DNA of 64,000 bases from Quillaja saponaria. Lineage: Eukaryota > Streptophyta > Magnoliopsida > Fabales > Quillajaceae. Made by a program: the position numbers and the translations under genes. This document shows positions 61,340 through 64,000 of the stretch, in pieces. Positions within the stretch are counted from its first letter, which is position 1; the number at the start of each line of letters is the position of its first letter. Under the pieces are notes generated by a model, which saw only the letters and a list, made by a program, of their open reading frames with translations, did no database searches and had not been told where the DNA came from. Location: contig CM055606.1 of NCBI GenBank assembly GCA_029379385.1, positions 18,687,142-18,751,141 of the forward strand. The letters run 5' to 3'.

Positions 61340-64000
61340 ATGGAAGATGTCCGAGAACCTTCAGCTCAGGCATGGTATGCTTTCTTTCTGTTTCATAACT
61401 AATTGTTGCATTTCTATCTCCTGCATTGTTATGTTGTTTCCTAAAAGGCCTAGGTTTACTTTCATGGGATGTTCTAAAAAAATGCTTCTTTGAAGGACCC
61501 ATTAAAAAATGTTAGATTTTGCTTCCAATATCCTCTTTTTCTTTTCATCCATTTTCTCTTGTGCTTCATTACATGAATGTTTCCTATACCCTGAGTTTAA
61601 TGCCCTTTTTTTACTTTCTTATTTGTAATCTGTTTCACATGCCGCAGCTTAAACACTAATAGACAAGAATTTATATTTTATTCAATCCCTTCCATTAACC
61701 ATATGTTGGTTCCTTGAGATATCTTTGACACATTTTGGCCCCAATTTCCCTTTTTCCCATCTTGGGTATTTAATGTGCTTTTGCTATCCTTGTTTGTTTG
61801 AAGTTTGTTCTTAGCATATTAGCTGTTCTATATTATGTTTCTTTGCTAAAATTGATGATTCTATTGGCAGCAATGGTTCCCACGAACTCAGCAGAGAAAA
61901 TATAAAAGAGCAGGATGCTTCTTTAGGAAGCCGGAGGCTGCGAGCTGGGTTCTCCGACTGTTTTTCAAGTCACGGTATACTATCATTATTCTTTTCCTTA
62001 AATTGGGTTGTGGCAGTGGTTTTTCATCTCAACCCAATGATATTATGACTCTCTTAGGATCATTATTCATGGTACTAATGCTATAATCTTTGACATATCA
62101 GACTTGGGATCTTTAGATGTTCAAGAGGAAGACATATTTGAGTCCTCCCCTAGAGGTGTTCCGGAGGACTGCTCAACAAGTTTACAATCCGAATCAGCTT
62201 CTTCCAAGGACACCACTTCAGATTCTGAAAGTCCACCAGATTCAAGTAACAATACTCACTGGCGTGGTTTCTTCAAGCTATTAAAGAAAGGGCCCCAAGT
62301 GCGCTTCCATACCTTCCACCCACTAAAAAGTGTCCCAAAACTCACCAGAAGAAAAAGTAAAAGAATTAGGGAGGACATGGTTCCAGCTTTGGATTCTCCA
62401 TCTCTGAGATCTTCCTTTGAAACTGATTTTTGCTACTTCAAATCAACCTGGAGGAATTTCAGTCTTTCAGAGCTCGAAGCTGCAACCAACAAGTTTAGCC
62501 GTGGTATGTGTTATATTATATAGTTGGATAAAACGTCAAACTTTTCTGGCAAACCTAATGGTGATTGAACTGTTCTTTTTCATAATGATTATCATTGTGT
62601 CTCTAGACTGATAAGCTTCTTCTGTTTCTGTGTTTTGCAAAGAGAACTTAATTGGGGAGGGAGGCTATGCTGAGGTCTACAAAGGGTATTTGGAAGATGG
62701 CCAGATTGTTGCAATTAAACGGTTGACAAGAGGAACCCAAGAAGAAATGACTGCGGATTTTATGTCTGAGCTTGGTATCATTGTCCATGTAGACCATCCC
62801 AATATCGCTAAAATGATTGGATATGGTGTTGAAGGGGGAATGCACCTCGTCCTTCATTTGTCTCCACATGGAAGCCTAGCATCTATTCTTTATGGTTTGC
62901 TCATCACTGAAGCCTTTGAAGTTACATCTATCTCCAGTTTCCAGACAATAAAATTTATCAGTCTTTCTTCTCTTGTAAAATTTCAGGACCTAGAGAGAAG
63001 TTGGATTGGAGCACCAGATATAAGATTGCTGTAGGGACTGCTGAGGGTCTTCAGTATCTACATGAGGGATGCCAGAGAAGAATTATTCACAAGGATATCA
63101 AGGCTTCCAATATATTGCTTTCAGAGGATTTTGAGCCTCAGGTACACTTTCAAGCCTGACAAAATCAAACAAGAAGATTAACAATTCGTTTGCATACTAA
63201 TATCCATCTTGAAAAATAGGAAGGTAGTGATGTAATTATGATAAACATAGCCTCTACAATGTGAAAAAGTGATCTTAAATGACAGCGAGATGATTGGCTA
63301 TGCTGTTCCTTATTCATATAATGCATTGATCTCACCTTCAGTTTCCAATTAAGTCAATGAGAAGTTACATGAACTTTCCGTTACGTGTAGTCTTAATAAG
63401 TAAAAAAAGATGCTGTGAAATCCATGAAGCAGAGCAATTCTCTACACTTTTTCTTCAAGTTTTCATAGTTCAATGTGTAACTTCAAACTTGTACCAGATA
63501 TCCGATTTTGGGCTTGCTAAGTGGTTACCAGATCAGTGGACTCACCATGTTGTGTCGAATTTTGAAGGGACATTTGGGTTTGTATATCTATAGCCTCGCA
63601 TGATTTCTCTATCTTCATCAGATTTACTTTCCCCTCTCTTTGACCTTTTCTTGTCATAACAGCTACCTTCCTCCTGAATTCTTCATGCATGGTATAGTAG
63701 ACGAAAAGACTGATGTCTATGCTTATGGAGTACTACTTTTGGAGCTCATCACAGGAAGGCAAGCTTTGGATAGCTCACAAAAAAGCCTTGTAATGTGGGT
63801 ATGTTCACTGTTGTCCAATACCAATTCCAAGTTTCTATTGAGTTTATTACATGGAGACATCATTTCTAGTCTGCTTAAATAAATTACTGCAGGCAAAACC
63901 ATTGCTGTCTCAGAATAAAATGAAGGAGCTTGTTGATCCATGTCTGGGTGATGCCTATGATGTAGAGCAGATGAATCATGTAGTCGTCACAGCTTCTATG
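61340..64000 (+). CDS. Receptor-like cytoplasmic kinase, RLCK VI (RBK1/RBK2-like), 3' end outside window
   Basis: Exons 61340-61374, 61871-61974, 62102-62503, 62643-62894, 62987-63141, 63498-63577, 63663-63798 and 63893 to beyond 64000 join in frame. The N-terminal 180 residues have no transmembrane segment but a Ser-rich acidic stretch and a basic RRKSKRIRE patch. The kinase begins [14 protein letters not shown]. Visible motifs are the glycine loop [11 protein letters not shown], lysine in VAIKRL, catalytic [19 protein letters not shown], activation-segment FEGTFGYLPPEFF and the [20 protein letters not shown] helix. Class VI_A kinases bind and are activated by ROP GTPases (RBK1, RBK2). The HKD in place of HRD matches my memory of the Arabidopsis At2g18890 protein, so it is probably normal for this branch. 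Substrates are unknown. The C-terminal lobe is cut by the window edge. Confidence 0.92.

Noticed and set aside
63080..63120. HKD instead of HRD in the kinase catalytic loop, as a sign of a dead kinase
   Set aside because: The catalytic aspartate, the Asn and the DFG are intact, and the same HKD is what I recall from close plant relatives.
1..64000. CRISPR arrays, operons, Shine-Dalgarno sites, phage or integrative elements
   Set aside because: The window is eukaryotic nuclear DNA with spliced genes. The direct repeats seen are microsatellites, tandem duplications or LTRs.

Overview
The window is nuclear DNA from a flowering plant, most likely a eudicot. Genes have many short exons with GT-AG introns, intergenic DNA is very AT-rich, and the products belong to plant-only families (GATL glycosyltransferase, twin-domain DUF89 protein, RLCK VI kinase, At4g15545-type coiled-coil protein). 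I cannot name the species. No bacterial, viral or organellar gene block is visible.

Layout. 142-2285 (+): 3' exons of a DUF89 phosphopantetheine-phosphatase-type gene entering from the left. 3423-4484 (-): GATL4-like GT8 glycosyltransferase, no introns. 4.5-11.6 kb: AT-rich gene-free stretch with one candidate transposon (7287-7912). 11657-12694 (+): S-adenosylmethionine decarboxylase of the SAMDC4/BUD2 type. 16248-18490 (+): N-myristoylated PP2C of the At3g06270 (PP2C35) type. 20299-30088 (-): 14-exon SAC3B, the TREX-2 mRNA-export scaffold, with repeated N-terminal exons, a 52-codon tandem duplication near the C-terminus and a hAT-like insertion in one intron. 31.7-37.0 kb (+): tandem pair of F-box/FBA genes, the second frameshifted. 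38082-38662 (-): small three-exon twin-CX9C gene, easily missed by an ORF scan. 40612-44078 (+): RF298/RF4-type RING E3 ligase interrupted by one extra A in a homopolymer. 45424-46905: decayed short LTR retrotransposon. 47750-51140 (+): SpoU/TrmH RNA methyltransferase with a four-copy 283-bp tandem array in its last intron. 52238-52813 (-): small protein with a PNRC-like decapping-factor motif. 55.9-56.3 kb: retrotransposon RNase H debris. 57019-60260 (+): At4g15545/NAIP1-like protein. 61340-64000 (+): RLCK VI kinase running off the right end.

The genes are independent housekeeping and regulatory loci, not a pathway cluster. From memory, two sets match Arabidopsis order: GATL4, PP2C35 and SAC3B (At3g06260, At3g06270, At3g06290), and the SpoU methylase with the At4g15545-type gene (At4g15520, At4g15545). 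The window therefore looks like ancestral eudicot gene order plus local tandem duplication, transposon insertion and a few frame-breaking lesions. I did not find a convincing new multigene system. The most useful leads are the two frameshifted genes, the repeat-exon architecture of SAC3B, the overlooked twin-CX9C gene and the transposon and tandem-repeat structures.
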